Origin: Sternotherus odoratus
Lineage: Eukaryota > Chordata > Testudines > Kinosternidae
Direction of reading: 5' to 3'
DNA: 64,000 nt
NCBI GenBank assembly: GCA_032164245.1
Contig: JAVMKO010000009.1
Location: 82,936,712-83,000,711 of the forward strand
A model generated the notes under the pieces. That model made no database searches. It was not told where the DNA came from and saw only the letters and a list, made by a program, of their open reading frames with translations. Position numbers and translations under genes: made by a program. This document shows, one piece after another, positions 47,039 through 60,973 of the stretch (the stretch's first letter is position 1; each line of letters begins with the position of its first letter).

Positions 47039-50000
47039 TTAAGTACCTTCAAACCCAGCTGTCTAAAGAACGAATTAAAAATGATATGGTGGAACTAATT
47101 TCCAGTGCTCCTAAGATGATGCATCTTTCATTATCCATTAGCCAACGAACCGATTTGCATGGCTAGAGTTGTGTTCCGTGGGCATTCTGCCTGAGTAAGC
47201 CTGAAAACCTGCACACGGGCCTTGTTAACTTTTTCCTTTCTTGCTGATTTTGTCAAAAGCTTTTATTCTCCCAGGGGTGACCGAGAGTGAGGGGGCTTGA
47301 TTCTTCGGGGCCTAGAGCAAATAGACGATGATAGGGAATCTCCTGCTCGCTAACGAGGTCTAGTCATTCAAAGACCATCATTCTTCTCTGTCTCATTGAT
47401 GTGCTCATCTGAATATTTCTGCCGGTCCTTGTTCTTTTATCTCGGGTTAGAGATCTTGGAGTCTGTAAAACATGCTGCAAAAGTCAGACTTCAGAACATC
47501 AGCAGAACTCTTTGGGCCAAGCACTATCTTCAGCTACCCTGGCTGGCTCAACTTGGCTTCAGTTAGATGCCCTCTTGACTCACCTGTTCTCTTCCTTTTC
47601 CTTTCCCTTCCTCGGTTTCCTTTTTTTGGGGGGGGGAAATATTAACACTAAGTAAATTTCCATCTATTATCAAAGTCCTGACAAACCAAACGGACTGACT
47701 CAACCCCCTGCTCTAACTGAATCCAGGCCAGGTTAAGGCTCTGCTTTTCACCTCCTGTGGACTCTCTTCCCCTTTAGTCTGTTTAATGTCACTTTTGCTG
47801 CTGCAGTAAAGGAAGTCCGGAGACTTTGGAAGCAGTCTTGCAAGCCTGAGAAATCCCACTAAAGACACAGGCTATTGGGTAACACCACTGACGTCAATGA
47901 GGAGGCAGTGATGCAGGGGAGAGCATGAGTAGGCTTTTTCCTGCAGACTTGGTCTCATGTAGACACAGTGTTGAGTGAATGCAGTTAAGACCAATGTATC
48001 TTGGGATCTCCATAATGAGAGTAAAAAGCAGTACTCTTGTTGTGAGTGTAGACAAGAATAGCAAAAACCTCTCGTAAATCGCTCCCCAAGCAAACAACTC
48101 CCCAAGCAAATAACAGTTGCTCTCTTGTTAAAAAGTAACCTTGATGGTGCACTCATCCGTTGAGTGAGGCCAGTGTTCTAGTTAAGCCTCCTAATTTGCA
48201 GCAGTAGTTTCATTCTTGTCCTCTTCCAAGCCAGGCAATATTTGCATAGCACGTCTGAGTGTTTTTATGAGAACACATCAGTTTAAATTGGTTTTCTTCT
48301 TTCAAAATTAGTGGCAGACTTTGGCCATCCAGGTTGCGGTTTAACTGCACCAGATGTCAAGTACTGCTCAGCCAAGATCAGTGAGTAATCCAAAGGAAAT
48401 ATGATTAATTTCAAAGGAATGTGGTCAATATTTTAGTGTATTTGGATCTTTTAATGTACAGACTATGTAGTGCTCCATCTGGGCTTATTAACTTTCGCTT
48501 TTGAAGCAGTGATTCCATTAGTGTGAATTAATGTCTATTAAAATTATTAGTTTTAATTTGTTTTAAAGTACAGGCCCTGGAACAGTATTAGTTGTTTAAA
48601 TATTCTAAAACACTATGCCACATCAGGAGCTGTTAGCTTAGGGCCTGATCCTGCCAGCTTCGGTTCATCCTGTTCCTACTTAGAGCCTGATCCAACTCCA
48701 ATTAAAGTAAATGGAATGACTCCCACTGATTTCAATGACAGCTGAATTGAGCCTTTACCATGACCTGTTCCATGCAGCTTCAGTGCATGGATTAAATGAG
48801 GCCCTTGTGTGATTCCTTCGTGCTGGGGTGAATTTAACCCTTAATGAGCACATGGGTAGCCGAAGTAAACTCTCCTCTGTTCCAGCCCCAAATTAATAAA
48901 TCGTGCTATAATGACCACACCCAGATTTCAGTCCTAATACTCCCACTCTTACACCTGTTGATTTCAGCAAACTCACAGTAGGCAAAGGTGTAACACAGTT
49001 CAGATTCAGACCCATGCATTAAAACCGTTTCTATAGGAAAGTGGGACTAACGTCTAGATACATTAATTGTTGCATCAGCTTCTTATAGTTATGAAATATC
49101 TAAAAAGTGCTGGTAACCATTTCAGCCATACTGGAGAACTGAACATAGTTTGTGTCAATATTTATTTTTTTATTATGATGTCATTTGAAAACAATCAGCA
49201 AAATATATATATTTTTAAATCAGGTCAGAAAATGACATCAAAATATTTCAAAGCTGAGTCCACCTTGCAGAGGGCAAAATGAACTGGCTCGGGTTTTTTG
49301 CAAAACAAAACTAAATTGTAATATTTTTATCAATATATTTAAATCAAAGTGTCAGTTTAAATTTAAATTAGTATTGAAATAGTTGGACTGCAAAACCCAC
49401 ACTTACTAAAAGCTGAGGTTTTGGTAAAAGATAAAGTCAGTAATTATTTTTTCCCCAAATTTTAGTTTTGTAAGGACTTTTCCAGGGAAAAAAAAAGCCT
49501 TTTTTGGGGTGAAAATTTCCATTTTGTTGAAAAAATAAATTCTGTTGGAAAAATATTTAGAAGGGAAAAATTTTACCCACTCTAGTCACACTACAGGGAC
49601 TGATGCCAAGGACTTCAGAGCAGAGGAAGGCTCCTAGCCAATTAAATTGAACCTTAAGAAAGGCCTACATTTCAGAAGATTAGTTTGGGAAAGCAAGGCA
49701 TTCCCCTTCCTCCCAAGAAATCCAGGATCTTCCTGATAAGCCAGGATGTACTGTCTCAAAGTAGAGTTAGAGGTGGGCTGGATGTGGAAAAAGTCCTCTG
49801 TTGAGATGAAAAAACATCCCAATCTATGTAACATTTATTGCACATTTAATAGAAGGGGGGTGTCCTTTCAAATAAATCTAGCATCGTCTCTTCATGCAAC
49901 ATGTTTATTCACCAAATTCTCAAGCTGATCAGCAGTGACCAAGCTAGGGTCAATGTTTTACATGGCACCTTTCAAAACTCTTATTTGCTTCAGCTGCAGA

Positions 50001-50719
50001 CTTGGAATTGGGTCACACCTAGGAAGATATTTCTTCTGGCAGAAGAGCTAGGAACATTATTTCTAGTGAAAATTAACAATTCTGCAGGAATCTGAGGCGA
50101 AGTCTTGAACATGTGTTCGGTGTAGGACTTTATGCAGGGTGGTTGGTTTGTTCACAAACCCCCCCCCCCCCTCAATGGGGCTGTGAACACCCAGGGTTCC
50201 AGATTTGATTTCTTACGGGCTTGTCCCTCATTTAATAATCTGCTGTTTCCCCAGTTGTGCACTAGGTGGCATTGCCAACTTACTTACAGAGAAAACACTA
50301 TTGTCTCAGATCAGACCTTGAACAGAAGCTGAAAACTGCTCTCTCAAAAGGCTTGATCCAAAGCGGGAGCTAGAAGCAGAAACAGCTGCTTTGTGACAGG
50401 CTGAATACTGGAGCCTTTAAACTCTGACATGCTCTTTTGGAATATCTTCCTGAATAACCTTTGACAAGCATGAAAAAAGGATAATTGCTCAGGTCCAAAG
50501 TCTTAAATGCTGAATACTCCATCTCTGACAGTGTGTCTGGGGTTTTTAAAAACCTCCTTTTCCTGGAGCGACTTCGAAGACCTATGATGTACTAAACACA
50601 GCAAGCACCACAGTTTTCAATGCGGCAGGTTTGCTGGCAGAGCACAGATGGGCGTGAATTCCCAAGCTGCTATTTCTATAGACTAGATAAATAAATTAAG
50701 TAATCGTTACAAATAAGTA

Positions 50720-50890
50720 CAAACACGTAGCAACAACCAGTTCGTGCCCTGAAGAGCTTACACCTGCAGAGACAAGCCAGACAAAGGGTGGGGGGAGGCA
50801 GAGTATTTATTATCCCATTTGAAGAGATGGGACCTGAGGCACAGAGAGGAGGTGCCTCAGTCAAAGTCACACACAGGGGCGGCTCCAGTC
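50720..50890 (-). repeat. Old LINE/MIR-like fragment
   Basis: 'cctgaagagcttacacctgcagagacaagccagacaaagggtggg' followed by 'attatcccatttgaagagatgggacctgaggcacagagagg' is the order of a very common amniote repeat, read here on the opposite strand from MIR. Confidence 0.5.
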
Positions 50891-51249
50891 ACCAGCACAG
50901 CAAGCGTGTGCCTGGGGTAGCAAGCCGCAGTGGGTGGCCTGCCGGTTGCTGTCAGGGTGGCAGTCAGGCGGCCTTCCGTGGCGTATCTGCGGGTGGTCCG
51001 CTGGTCCCGTGGATTCGGCGGTGGGTACACCGAAGCCGAGGGAACAGTGGACCTCCTGCAGAAACGCTGCTGAATCGGCGGGAACACCGTAGAGCTGCCC
51101 CTGGTCACACAAGCAGTCCCTGGTACAGGCAAGGTTTGAGCCCCAGGCCAAACCATTTCCTCTTTCTCCTCTTCTCTCCCTCCCCTGCTGCACTCCATGA
51201 GGGAGATTTATACCAACATCTACTTTCTCATAGTGCCCATGTATGTCTT

Positions 51250-51823
51250 GGCCCTGGTCTACACTGGGGCCGGGGGGGGGGGAGGGGAATCAATCTAAGA
51301 TACGCAACTTCAGCTACATGAATAGCGTAGCTGAAGTCGAAGTACTTGGATCAACTTACCGCTGTGTCTTCGGGCTGGTCTTCACTACTGGGAAGGATTG
51401 ACTGGAGAGACGCAACTTCAGCTACGTGAATCATGTAGCTGAAGTTTGCATATCTCCAGCCGATTTACCTGCCGTCCTTACGGTGGCGGCAGTCGGCGGC
51501 GTGCTCCCCCATTGACTCCAGCTTGCGCCTCTCGGCGAGCTGGAGTTCCGGAATCGACGGGGGCGCTGCGGGCGATCGATTTCTCGCATCTTCACCAGAT
51601 GCGAGAAATCGATCGCTAACAGATCGATCGCTACCTGCCAATTCGGCGGGTAGTGAAATCCAGCCCATGATGGTACTGAGTCAACTGCAGCTGCTTCCCG
51701 TCAACTCTGCCTGCGCCTTTCATGGTGGTGGAGTACGGGAGTTAACGGGAGAGCGCTCAGGGATCGATTTATCGCATCTAGACATGCTAAATCGATCCCC
51801 GATTACATCGATCGCTACCCCCA
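51250..51823. mobile_element. MITE, interrupted by another MITE
   Basis: The left part (51250-51371, 'ggccctggtctacactgggg...gctgtgtcttc') and the right part (51667-51823, 'gagtcaactgcagctgc...gatcgatttatcgcatctagac...gatcgctaccc') belong to one element family, related to 28996-29153. A different element (51372-51666) separates them. The right end stops before the expected inverted terminus, so it is truncated. Confidence 0.7.
51372..51666. mobile_element. MITE nested inside 51250-51823; sister of 45323-45614
   Basis: It has the same length class (295 against 292 bases), the same ends (GGGCTGGTCTTCACTAC at the left, one or two changes at the right) and the same internal blocks as the copy at 45323. 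The junctions are clean against the outer element, but no 8-bp duplication is visible. Confidence 0.85.
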
Positions 51824-54381
51824 GGTGACATTCCCCATGAGGCCCTGTTCTCCTGAGCGTCAGCCCAATTTCAGAGATCCAAGAGGCTGAATAACAGCTA
51901 AATGTTTGGGTGTTTATTAGAAACCCAAACATCTGTCAGGTATAGAGCTTGGTTAGTTAGAAGCATAAATACAGATGTGTGGGTCCATGAATTTCGGCAC
52001 TTGACACGGACCCTAAGCAAGAAGTCCGCACTTGAGATCTCCGTGCCCATTTTTGGAAAAACCAGGAAGCTTCAATCTGACCTGTGCTGTAATTTCTACC
52101 ACTGCTTAGAAAATTCCTCTCAAGAATGAAACTTCGTTCAAAACTGCGCAATCTAATGGAGCACATGATTTTCCAGCTGGCCAGCAGCTAATGCTAGACA
52201 TTCCATTGCAAAGATTTGCTTGTTTTGAGAAGGACAAACTTTTATGTTGTTTTAATGATGGATTCTGGATGTTAGGTTCAAATCTGAATCAAATAGATTT
52301 TCTTCAATCTTCCTTTTTCAGGCCGGACTGTAAGTCTGATTTGGGGAGCAACCTCTTGTGACTGCTAAAAAGTCCACTGGTTATCAATAGTAGCAGTGTT
52401 TTTCATATTGTATTACCGCCTAGCATCTCCCAGCCTCCAAACATTCCAAGATACTCTGGTAAAAAATGTATCTTGGCTTCCATTTTTCCTGGATTGCATT
52501 CGTGAGAAGTAATGAAACAAACTGCAGTTTTATTACTGAATAAACTTCTTCCATGCTAGAATAATAAGATTGTGATTTGTGACAGGCACAAATTAAAAAG
52601 CCAGGAATATACAGTCATGAGTCTGGTGTGCTGGTACTGGCTACACAAGCTAAGACCAGCAGCTGAATGATGCTGTCTGATGGATGATGCCTTAAATCCT
52701 GCTCCCTTTACTCCAAAGAGGTCAGCATGACCTGCTTGCCTTATTCACACAATCAAATTTGGGGCATGGTTCACGTGTCATTAAAAACAAACACATACTG
52801 GTGTCAGCCTTCATTAGAAATAGCCCCACAGTTAATTGTGGCCAGTTGACCCTAGCTGATGTAATTTAAGTTCACTGACATTAATGGGAGGAGTCCCATG
52901 AACTATTCTGTTTCACTGGGCTTTGGATTAGGCCCCTTAGCCTCTAGTGAAAAAAGTTTCACTGTAAGTAACTGCTCTCCGGAGGAAAGTAACTAATGGG
53001 GGTGAGGAATTGTTGGTCACTGGCCTAGCTTGTGAAAAACCTTCCAACAGCACAAAGGAGAAGATGTGCAAAGGCAAACTGCAAGGGTATAAAAATAAGC
53101 TAGATGGCACAGTTTGCTTAGATGTTCAGTAATTACTTTTTGAGGAAAACTAAGGGGAAGTTTGAAACAGATGTTTCATGTGAAGACAGCCATACGATAA
53201 ACTTGCATGGCTTGTTGTTAGCATCTTGTACTGACCAGCATATCTGGCACAGATTTCTTTCCTCCCTCCATGAATCATGCTGAGACTCATATGACATGAC
53301 ACTCCATTGCTTTCTCTCCCAGTTGCTGTTCACGTGTTGTCAGGGGCAGAGAAAGATATCGTCTCTCATGGGCGGTATGCATTCATTTCTACTAGATGAA
53401 GTGGAGCAACAAATGATCCGTATTTTGCGGTCACCGTATTTCACATATTTCCAGTTTTACCCACATTGCTTATGGTTTGGATATTGTTCTAGACAAATAA
53501 CAGCATGTAGGCTATGCCAGTACCCCCGATACTGAGAGCATATGTTCAGCAAGAGGCATATGCAATATGCACAATTTTATTCTGGAGAAGGTTATGATTG
53601 CTTTTACACTCATGCAAGGTCTATGAAAAACATCCCTGCCCCATCCATTTTTGGCTTTTGGGATATGTTTCTTTTACTTTGGAAGCATTTACTCTATTCT
53701 ATAATTTACATAGATCAGAGAAAGGCATGTACATTCATGGGCAAATGTATATAAATCCATAGCTATGGCCCATACTGGTGCAATCCTCATAAACTTGGGA
53801 ACTTCCAATAGTCTGTTAAAAAGAATTGTAGTAGTTGTCACCAGGTTGAGCTGTTGCAGTGTCTTTTTCTTAATGTGTGAGCAAGTGTTCAGTCTTGGGA
53901 AGACATGATGTGTTAATTTTGTTCTGCAGGGTTTCTGGAGAGGGAGCTATGCAACCAACAGGAAAATTTGTTCTCTGCCTTTGTCTGTGATTAGATTCAA
54001 TTTATGAAGCAGAATGTTTGCTTGGAAACTGAGTATTGGTGCTGGTCTGAGATTCCCAGAAGTGGTGATTGCCGGACATGCTGTTTGGCTACCTTTGTTC
54101 CAGGACTTGTGCACGTGTAAATAAATAAATTACACTTACACTATACCCAGACTCTGCATCACTGATTTCTCCTCCTCTAGGGAGCCGATCTGCAAGGCCC
54201 TGGGCAGTGTCAGAAGAAAGGGCAACAATATAATACAGCTAAGCCATGCTTTGATAGAAGAACTAATACATTACTACGGGGGGGGTGGGTGGGATGGAAG
54301 AGTAAGATTAACCTCAGGACTCCTGTTACCTAAAAACATGCAATGTATGTGCAGTGGCAGTCAAACAACCTAACGATGTTG

Positions 54382-54957
54382 GGGACCATTAGGAAAAGGA
54401 TAGATAAGACAAAAATATACCACCACTCTCTAAATCCTCGGTATGCCCACACATTGAATATAGTGTGCAGTTCTGGTCACCCCCTCTTAATAAAGATCTA
54501 TTAGAGTTGGGAAAAGTGCAGAGAAGGGCAACAAAAATGATTAGGTGTATGGAATAGCTTCCATCGGTGGAGAGATTAAAATAACTGGGAACGATCAGCT
54601 AAGAAAAGACGCGGTGGTGGTGGGTGGGGAGGCTGTGATAGATAATGATGATAAAACCCAGAATAAGGAAGTGTTATTTATCCCTTCACATAACACATGA
54701 ACTAGGGATCACCCTATGAAAGTAATAGGCAGTAGGTTCAAAAGAAACAAAAGGCAGTACTTCTTCAGAGAACACGCCATTAACCCGTGGAGCTTGCTGC
54801 CAGTCAATATGAAGAGCAAAACTATCACTGGTTTCAAAAAAGAATTCGAGAAGTCTATAGAGGATAGGTCCAACAAAGGCCATTACTCAAAACTGTTGGG
54901 GATGCAACCGCATGCTCTGGGTGTCCCTAAACCTTCAATTGCCAGGGTTTCAGCCCT
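54382..54957 (+). mobile_element. CR1 LINE fragment (end of ORF2 and 3' region)
   Basis: It reads 'gtatgcccacacattgaata', 'gtgcagttctggtcacccc', 'gagaagggcaacaaaaatgattagg' and 'gcagtaggttcaaaagaaac', then 'ttcaaaaaagaattcgagaag', the conserved wording of the CR1 ORF2 C-terminus. A simple G/GT-rich insertion lies near 54611-54632. Frames are broken, so the copy is dead. Confidence 0.85.
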
Positions 54958-54965
54958 TGCTAACC

Positions 54966-55066
54966 TAGGGTGACCAGATGTCCCAGTTTTATAGGGACAG
55001 TCCTGAAATTTGGGGCTTTGTCTTATGTAGGCTCCTATTACTTCCCACACTTCTCTGGTCACCCTA
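54966..55066. mobile_element. 101-bp MITE with perfect 8-bp target duplication
   Basis: The ends TAGGGTGACCAGA and TCTGGTCACCCTA are exact inverted repeats. The flanks are identical TGCTAACC octamers at 54958-54965 and 55067-55074. An 8-bp duplication with short inverted ends points to the hAT superfamily. The element contains the AT-rich phrase 'cttatgtaggctcctattac' seen in the same turtle repeat family. It inserted at the 3' border of the CR1 copy just upstream. Confidence 0.92.
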
Positions 55067-57280
55067 TGCTAACCCCAGATTAACATTGCAATTTACATGA
55101 GTGCCATTAGGGTCTTTGTTGTGATAAAATATCGTAGCGCTCTCTTTTACTAAGGGTGGGAGCTGAGAGAGATGACAAGCCTAATGCTCAGACTACTAAG
55201 CTATTGTGGTTAGAGTTAGATGCAGGGTTCTTCCTTGTTTTAGCACTTTGATGAATAGCTGTGATGTGGAGATATATTTTTTTCCTAGTACTCAAAAACT
55301 AATTCATCCATTGTCTCAGGCACTGAAAAATCTGCTTTCATAGAACACTGACAAGAAAAGCGGCCAATTAATGTATCAAGGTTTGACCTCGGATTCAGAA
55401 CTAAAGTACAATTGACTCCTTTAGGGTTACTCCAGGTCTGGGAAATTTGACACATTCAGGGAACCAGAACATCTGAAGTCCGGGCTATGATGAGGACAGG
55501 AAATGTGCATTTTTACAGCATGCTACTGAGGGACAAAATCTCCTTAGATTCATGTGATCACTAGCCAATTATATTCCCTGCAAAAAACCAAGTCATCAAA
55601 TGCTGTAGTAGCTATCTTTAAGGCCATGAAAATAAGTGTCGTCTGTAACACCCTCCTTAATGGGATGAATTAAGAAGGGTATATATGTGTGTAACTACAT
55701 ATAATACAGTGGGAATAAGTGATGACTGGGGGGTGCAGGGAGGACATATCAAAAGGTGTTAGCTCTCCAGTACAGTGATTCATCTGTACAAAATTCAAAG
55801 GACATTGTCAATATTATTATTGTAACTGAGCATTCCAACCATTATTACGTGATGGGTAAACACAGTGCGGTTTTTTTTCTCTAGGAATTAAGCCACTTGT
55901 TTCATATTTGGCTGCTATCTGAGCAGATTGGTTTCAAAAATCAGTCGTTGTCAAGGCTGTCAATATTGGTCATTTGCCTTTCCCCTTGTGCTTCTCATTC
56001 GTGTCTCTCCAGAAACTCCGAGGCTCAAGGTTGACTATCTTGTTTGGAGAAACAGATTAAAACCCCTCCATAAGGGCCTGATCCAAAACCTACTGAGCTC
56101 AGTTTGAGTCTTTCCATGAACTTCAGAAATAACCTGATTCACCCTATCTGGAATCCTTGCATTCCCAATGCAATTCCTTCATTGGTACTGTCAATAGCAG
56201 TTACACCTAGCCAGCCAGGGTGGGAATTTCAAACACATGGTGTTGGCCCAGATCTGTTCCAGTTGAAATCAATGGGAGTTTTACTCCTGACTCCAATGGG
56301 AGTAATGCTAGGCCGAAGATGAGCATTTGCCTTTAGAGTAGAGCAGGCCTACTGTAGGGTGTCTTGATTCACCCACAAGCTACTGATCAGCATTTGAATC
56401 ATTCACCAATAGTGTGCACTGAGATTATAAATTCGGAAATGCACTTTAATTACACATTTTTAAGCTCTGCTAAGCCATTTGTAAATGCGGTACAGGCAAT
56501 TCTGATTACTTTACAATGCCGCCTGTGTCGTAATGCAGCATCAGCATATAATGCCTTTGAACAATCTAAATTTATCCACATGTTCAATTTTCAGTTTTCC
56601 AGGTCTTGATGCAAGTACTTTGGCAAACACATTGTGTGACATTTATGAAATGTAATGGATAGCATATCTTAGCTATGGTGACAGACAAAAGGCAACTGCA
56701 ATCATACAAGGATTAATATTTATTCAGCACTCAGAGCCGAGTTTCATAGCCAGAGGTGGAGACTTGCATGTCTGTGCAATACACGAGCTCTAGGGTTATC
56801 TCGGGGCTGAATTGCTCATGGCTGTGTGGAAACGGAAAAGAGCAAATGTATTTTTTATAGCCTCATCTTACATGAATCATTAGTTACGAAGAGCCTCTAA
56901 ACGGAGAGTATGGAGAGCTTCTTTGAAACTATAGAAAAACACATTTGCCTTGATGTTTTGTAGATAGATAGGTGTAGACATAGTTTTTTCCCCAGATTAA
57001 AATTGAGTTGTGTCCATGTTAGTAATATAGGGGAAAAACATGTACCGGAATATTGTAAATCTAAACTTGTTAAGATCTGGAAATGCATAGGGCGTCCAAA
57101 CAACATTAGTTCTGCCCTGTGGTGACACTGTGTGATAATCAAGATTATGAGTAAAGCATTCTGGTGTTTGTGGTCCCAAGTTAAAGTGATTTTTCAAGAT
57201 GCATTAGATTATTTTTTTTTTGGTCTTATAGTGTTGGGATGGACTATGGCAGCCATTTTGAAGGAGGGCAGTTCTTATGG

Positions 57281-57552
57281 TAGCAGTTCTCAAACTTTAG
57301 CAAGCCAAGGACTCCTATTTTGGTTTTAAAATTTGCATGAACCCCCCAAGCCAGCTTTTAATTTTCCCTGGGGGTGCTCAATCACTGCTCAGCCTTAGTC
57401 CCTGCCCCATTCCACCCCTTCCCCCAGGACTCCACCACAGCTGTTCCATGTAGGGAAGGAAGGGGAAGAGTGGAGCAGTGGGGCCAGCGGCCCTGGACAT
57501 GATTCATGGACCCCTTGGAGTACCCTCTCAGACCCCAGTTTGAGAACTGCTG
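57281..57552. mobile_element. hAT-like MITE, 'agcagttctcaaac' family
   Basis: The ends TAGCAGTTCTCAAAC and GTTTGAGAACTGCTG are inverted over 14 of 15 bases. The interior is C-rich and has 'catgaacccccc / catggacccc' type wording. The flanking octamers (tcttatgg and ctctctgg) agree only partly. Confidence 0.78.
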
Positions 57553-59189
57553 CTCTCTGGAATTTTCCTTCAGCAGAGGTTCAAGAATAAACTTTCTATT
57601 GTGAAGAATGATGGGGGGAGAGGATTGGGAGAAGAACGAGAGACTCCCAAAAAAGAGAAACTTCCGCAAATGTAGCCTATGAACAAGATTTCAGAGGGCT
57701 GTAACTCTATAGGAAGTTTGAAGGGTTTATGCTCTTCTATTCCTGATAACATTTGGGTCAAAAAAATAGTCTGACACTGGATGGTAAACTTCTTAAAAGA
57801 TTCTTTTCTTTTAAAAAAAATCAATATTAATTCATAAACTACCTGAACGGCTCATAAATTTTCAGGAACTGTATTCAGTCCTCAGGAAGTAAGCGTGGTA
57901 GTAATGAGGAAGATATATACTGTATTTTTCACATACAACAAAGGAGTTGAATCCCTGCTTTAAGTGCAAAATTAATCTCAGCCTTAACTAGGGAATTGTG
58001 AATAGGGCTTCCAGAACATATTTAATACACACACATATTTTTAGTATGTGCTTGAGAGCTTACATCTGTATGTGTGAAATCTCTTTAATGTATCTTGAAC
58101 GGTTAAATTATAGCTGAATCCCCACGTTGTGATGTGGGGGGTTGGAGAAGGGGATGTTTGGGATGAAAATTGCAAATATAGCGATATAAGAGACAAGCCC
58201 TATAGAACTGAATATAAATAATAAGGTTTCTATTGTTTTTCTTTATTGTAACCTTCCCTTAGAATGTAATAGAGAATTAGGTCCTTGCTACTGATTTCTT
58301 AAGGACAGTTTTTTAAAAAAAGCTCTGCTGAAAATATCTTATTTTCTATTGAATTCTATTGGTTTTAGAGTAATTTCTATAGAATGCTATTATTTCATCT
58401 TTATTAAATTCCTTTTCCATAAGGAACATTTCCCATTTTGGCATATCACTAATACAAACTGACGTGGAAACGTCTCTAAGACATTTTGATGTGGAAAACC
58501 TCATCTGGTGGTTTGACCCCAGTTTCTAATTATCTGATTCCCCCCAAGTTCAGGAGGGTTGGAGAGCAGTGACTGGTCCACCCCTACATTTTATGGGTGT
58601 GTGTGTATAAAATACACCCCCTCTCAGTGACAAAGAATAGTTTATATTCTGCAGAATGCTTTAGTGGTAGACGCCCAAAGTTGAGCTCACCCAGAGATTC
58701 AGCCAGAAAAAGACCACCACACCCAAAATGATTTGAGGCACACAAAAAAAGAAAGAAAGGAAAAAAAAAGAAATAAAGTTAAACTTATTTTCCCTTATTA
58801 TTTTTAATTAGTTGTTTTGGTTGCTCTTTTCATCCCAGCCTAAGAAGCAATCTCCAGCTAAATTTCTATGGCTAAGTTGTAACTGATGAGCAAATATTAA
58901 TTCTTGCATGACGGCTTGTTTCTCATAATGTAGACGTTAGAACTGTGCATATAATAGCTGTAATAAATATCACCAACCTATTGTTAACAGCTAGAGTCCT
59001 GCCTCTTTATAAACCCCCACACCCATCTGAGAGAAGAAGCTTTTTCCTATGAAAAGTTGTCTTTTTTTTGGCTGAACGTTTCCATGTTTGGTCTCATTTT
59101 TAAAAGATTTAATGAGAATCTAACCGTGTGAGTGATGTGAAGGAGAAAGAAAAATGCCATTTCTGCTGTTAAAAAATAAATAAAGGCTT

Positions 59190-59282
59190 CCATTTTCAAA
59201 GGAAACTAAGTGAATTAGGCACCCATCTCCCACTACATTTCATTATTTGAGTACCTAATTCCTTTGAACATCCCAGCCTAAG
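59190..59282. repeat. Fragment related to the MITE at 22851
   Basis: 'aattaggcacccatctcc' and 'gagtacctaattcctttgaa' are inverted copies of the 'ggatttaggcacc / gtgcctaaatcc' pair seen in the 22851-23080 element. Confidence 0.45.
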
Positions 59283-60382
59283 ACATTTCTGTCCAGGGAG
59301 AACTCAACCTCCCCTGGAATTTACATGCTCAAGTTTTCCAGGGAAGGGTCTTTCTCTCTCAACTCATCTGGAGGCTAACCTGTTTGCAACTCCTCTCCAA
59401 AGCATCAAACGGTAACTGACCAGTTGGCTTTGCCTAATCACAGTACGACTGAATAGTGAGTTACGGCACAGGGCTGTGGATTAATGTAAATGTATTGCAG
59501 TGCTGTTTCTTTGGACGTGTTTCATGATGCTCTTCCATAGCTGCCCGAGATGTTGACTTTGTAACTAAAATGGAAAATGTCTTGTGATGTATTTTTAGCG
59601 AAAAGTAGCGAAGAGGCTTTTGGCTGAGAGCTTTAGGTGGTGGAGGCCAGATTCTTTGAGGGGCTGTTGACTAGAAAAAATGATGGCTGAATCCCTTTGT
59701 GAGCTCAGCATTGGGTATCCACCACAATTGCATGCCGTGGAAGGAATGCTTTATTCTCTGAGCACAGGGTGGGGTCTCTTCATTTAATTACATCTTTCAC
59801 AGCCTGAAATGACTCCAAACTGTCATTTATCCATCTTCACCATAATTAACACGCACACAACCATGTTCTCTCTCCCCTTTTTAGAATCTTTAAAAGAAAT
59901 ATCAGTGCTGAATATTATTGACCTTTTGTTTTTCCTCTTCCCCAAAACTAAAGGGTTAGGAACTGAAATCCAGAGACTGGCCTACAGTTGGAAGTGCCGC
60001 CGCAGAAGGAGCAGGCATAACTTACAACAATACATGAGGGACAATCTAATTGTGATGGAGAGGGGTTGAGATCCTGCTGGGGGCTCTTGGAGATAGTAGC
60101 TCTCAACACAATAAAGCTCCCTCTGGAGTAGTCATGCCAGAGAGCAACTAGTACTGGCTTGTTTTCTGGGCCAAAAACCTGGTGCTACTTTGCCTCAGAA
60201 CTCTGGCTGCTGCTGACAAAGTTGGTGCTTGCAAATACAAAAGCCCACACACCTCCGAGATACGGACAGTTGCATGGATGCCAGAGTCTGTTGCCTCCGC
60301 TTTCTTTCAGGTCAATGGGAGAGGAAATCCATGACCTTAGAGAAGGCCCATGCTGCAACCAGCCTCTTCAGTACCTACTGGT

Positions 60383-60973
60383 GAACTTAAGCCTGGTCGT
60401 ACTGGATCAGACCAAAGGTCCACCCAGCCCCGTATCCTGTCTACCAACAGTGTCCAATGCCAGGTGCTCAGAGGGAGTGAAGCTAACAGGTAATGCTCCA
60501 GTGATCTCTCTCCTGCCGTCCATCACCCCCCTCTGACAAACAGAGTCTAGGGACACCATTCCTTACCCATCCTAGCTAATAGCCATTAATGGACTTAACC
60601 TCCATGGATTTATCTAGTTCTCTTTTAAACCCTATTATAGTCCTAGCCTTCACAACCTCCTCAGGCAAGGAGTTCCACAGGTTGACTGTGTGGTGTGTGA
60701 AGAACAACTTTCTTTTATTTGTTTTAAACTTGCTACCCATTAATTTCATTTGGTGGCCCTAGTTCTTGTATTATGGGAACAAGTACATAACTTTTCCTTA
60801 TTCACTTTCTCCACACCACTCATGATTTTATGTACCTCTATCATATCCCCCCTTAGTCGCCTTTTTTCCAAGCTGAAAAGTCCTAGCCTCTTTAATCCCT
60901 CCTCATATGGGACCCATTCCAAACCCCTAATCATTTTAGTTGCCCTTCTCTGAACCTTTTCTAATGCCAGTAT
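60383..60973 (-). mobile_element. CR1 LINE, ORF2 C-terminus and 3' UTR
   Basis: Read on the minus strand it starts within ORF2. The frame 60746-60934 gives LEWVPYEEGLKRLGLFSLEK and then RRLRGDMIEVHKIMSG, the conserved end of CR1 reverse transcriptase. The 3' UTR follows and ends at about 60383 with 'ggaccttt ggtctgatccagta'. This is the best-preserved CR1 coding segment in the window and is probably the youngest copy, but it is 5' truncated. Confidence 0.92.

Noticed and set aside
50788..51321. 177-residue + strand open frame
   Set aside because: It runs across an old repeat and into a MITE. Composition and overlap with frames on the other strand suggest chance.
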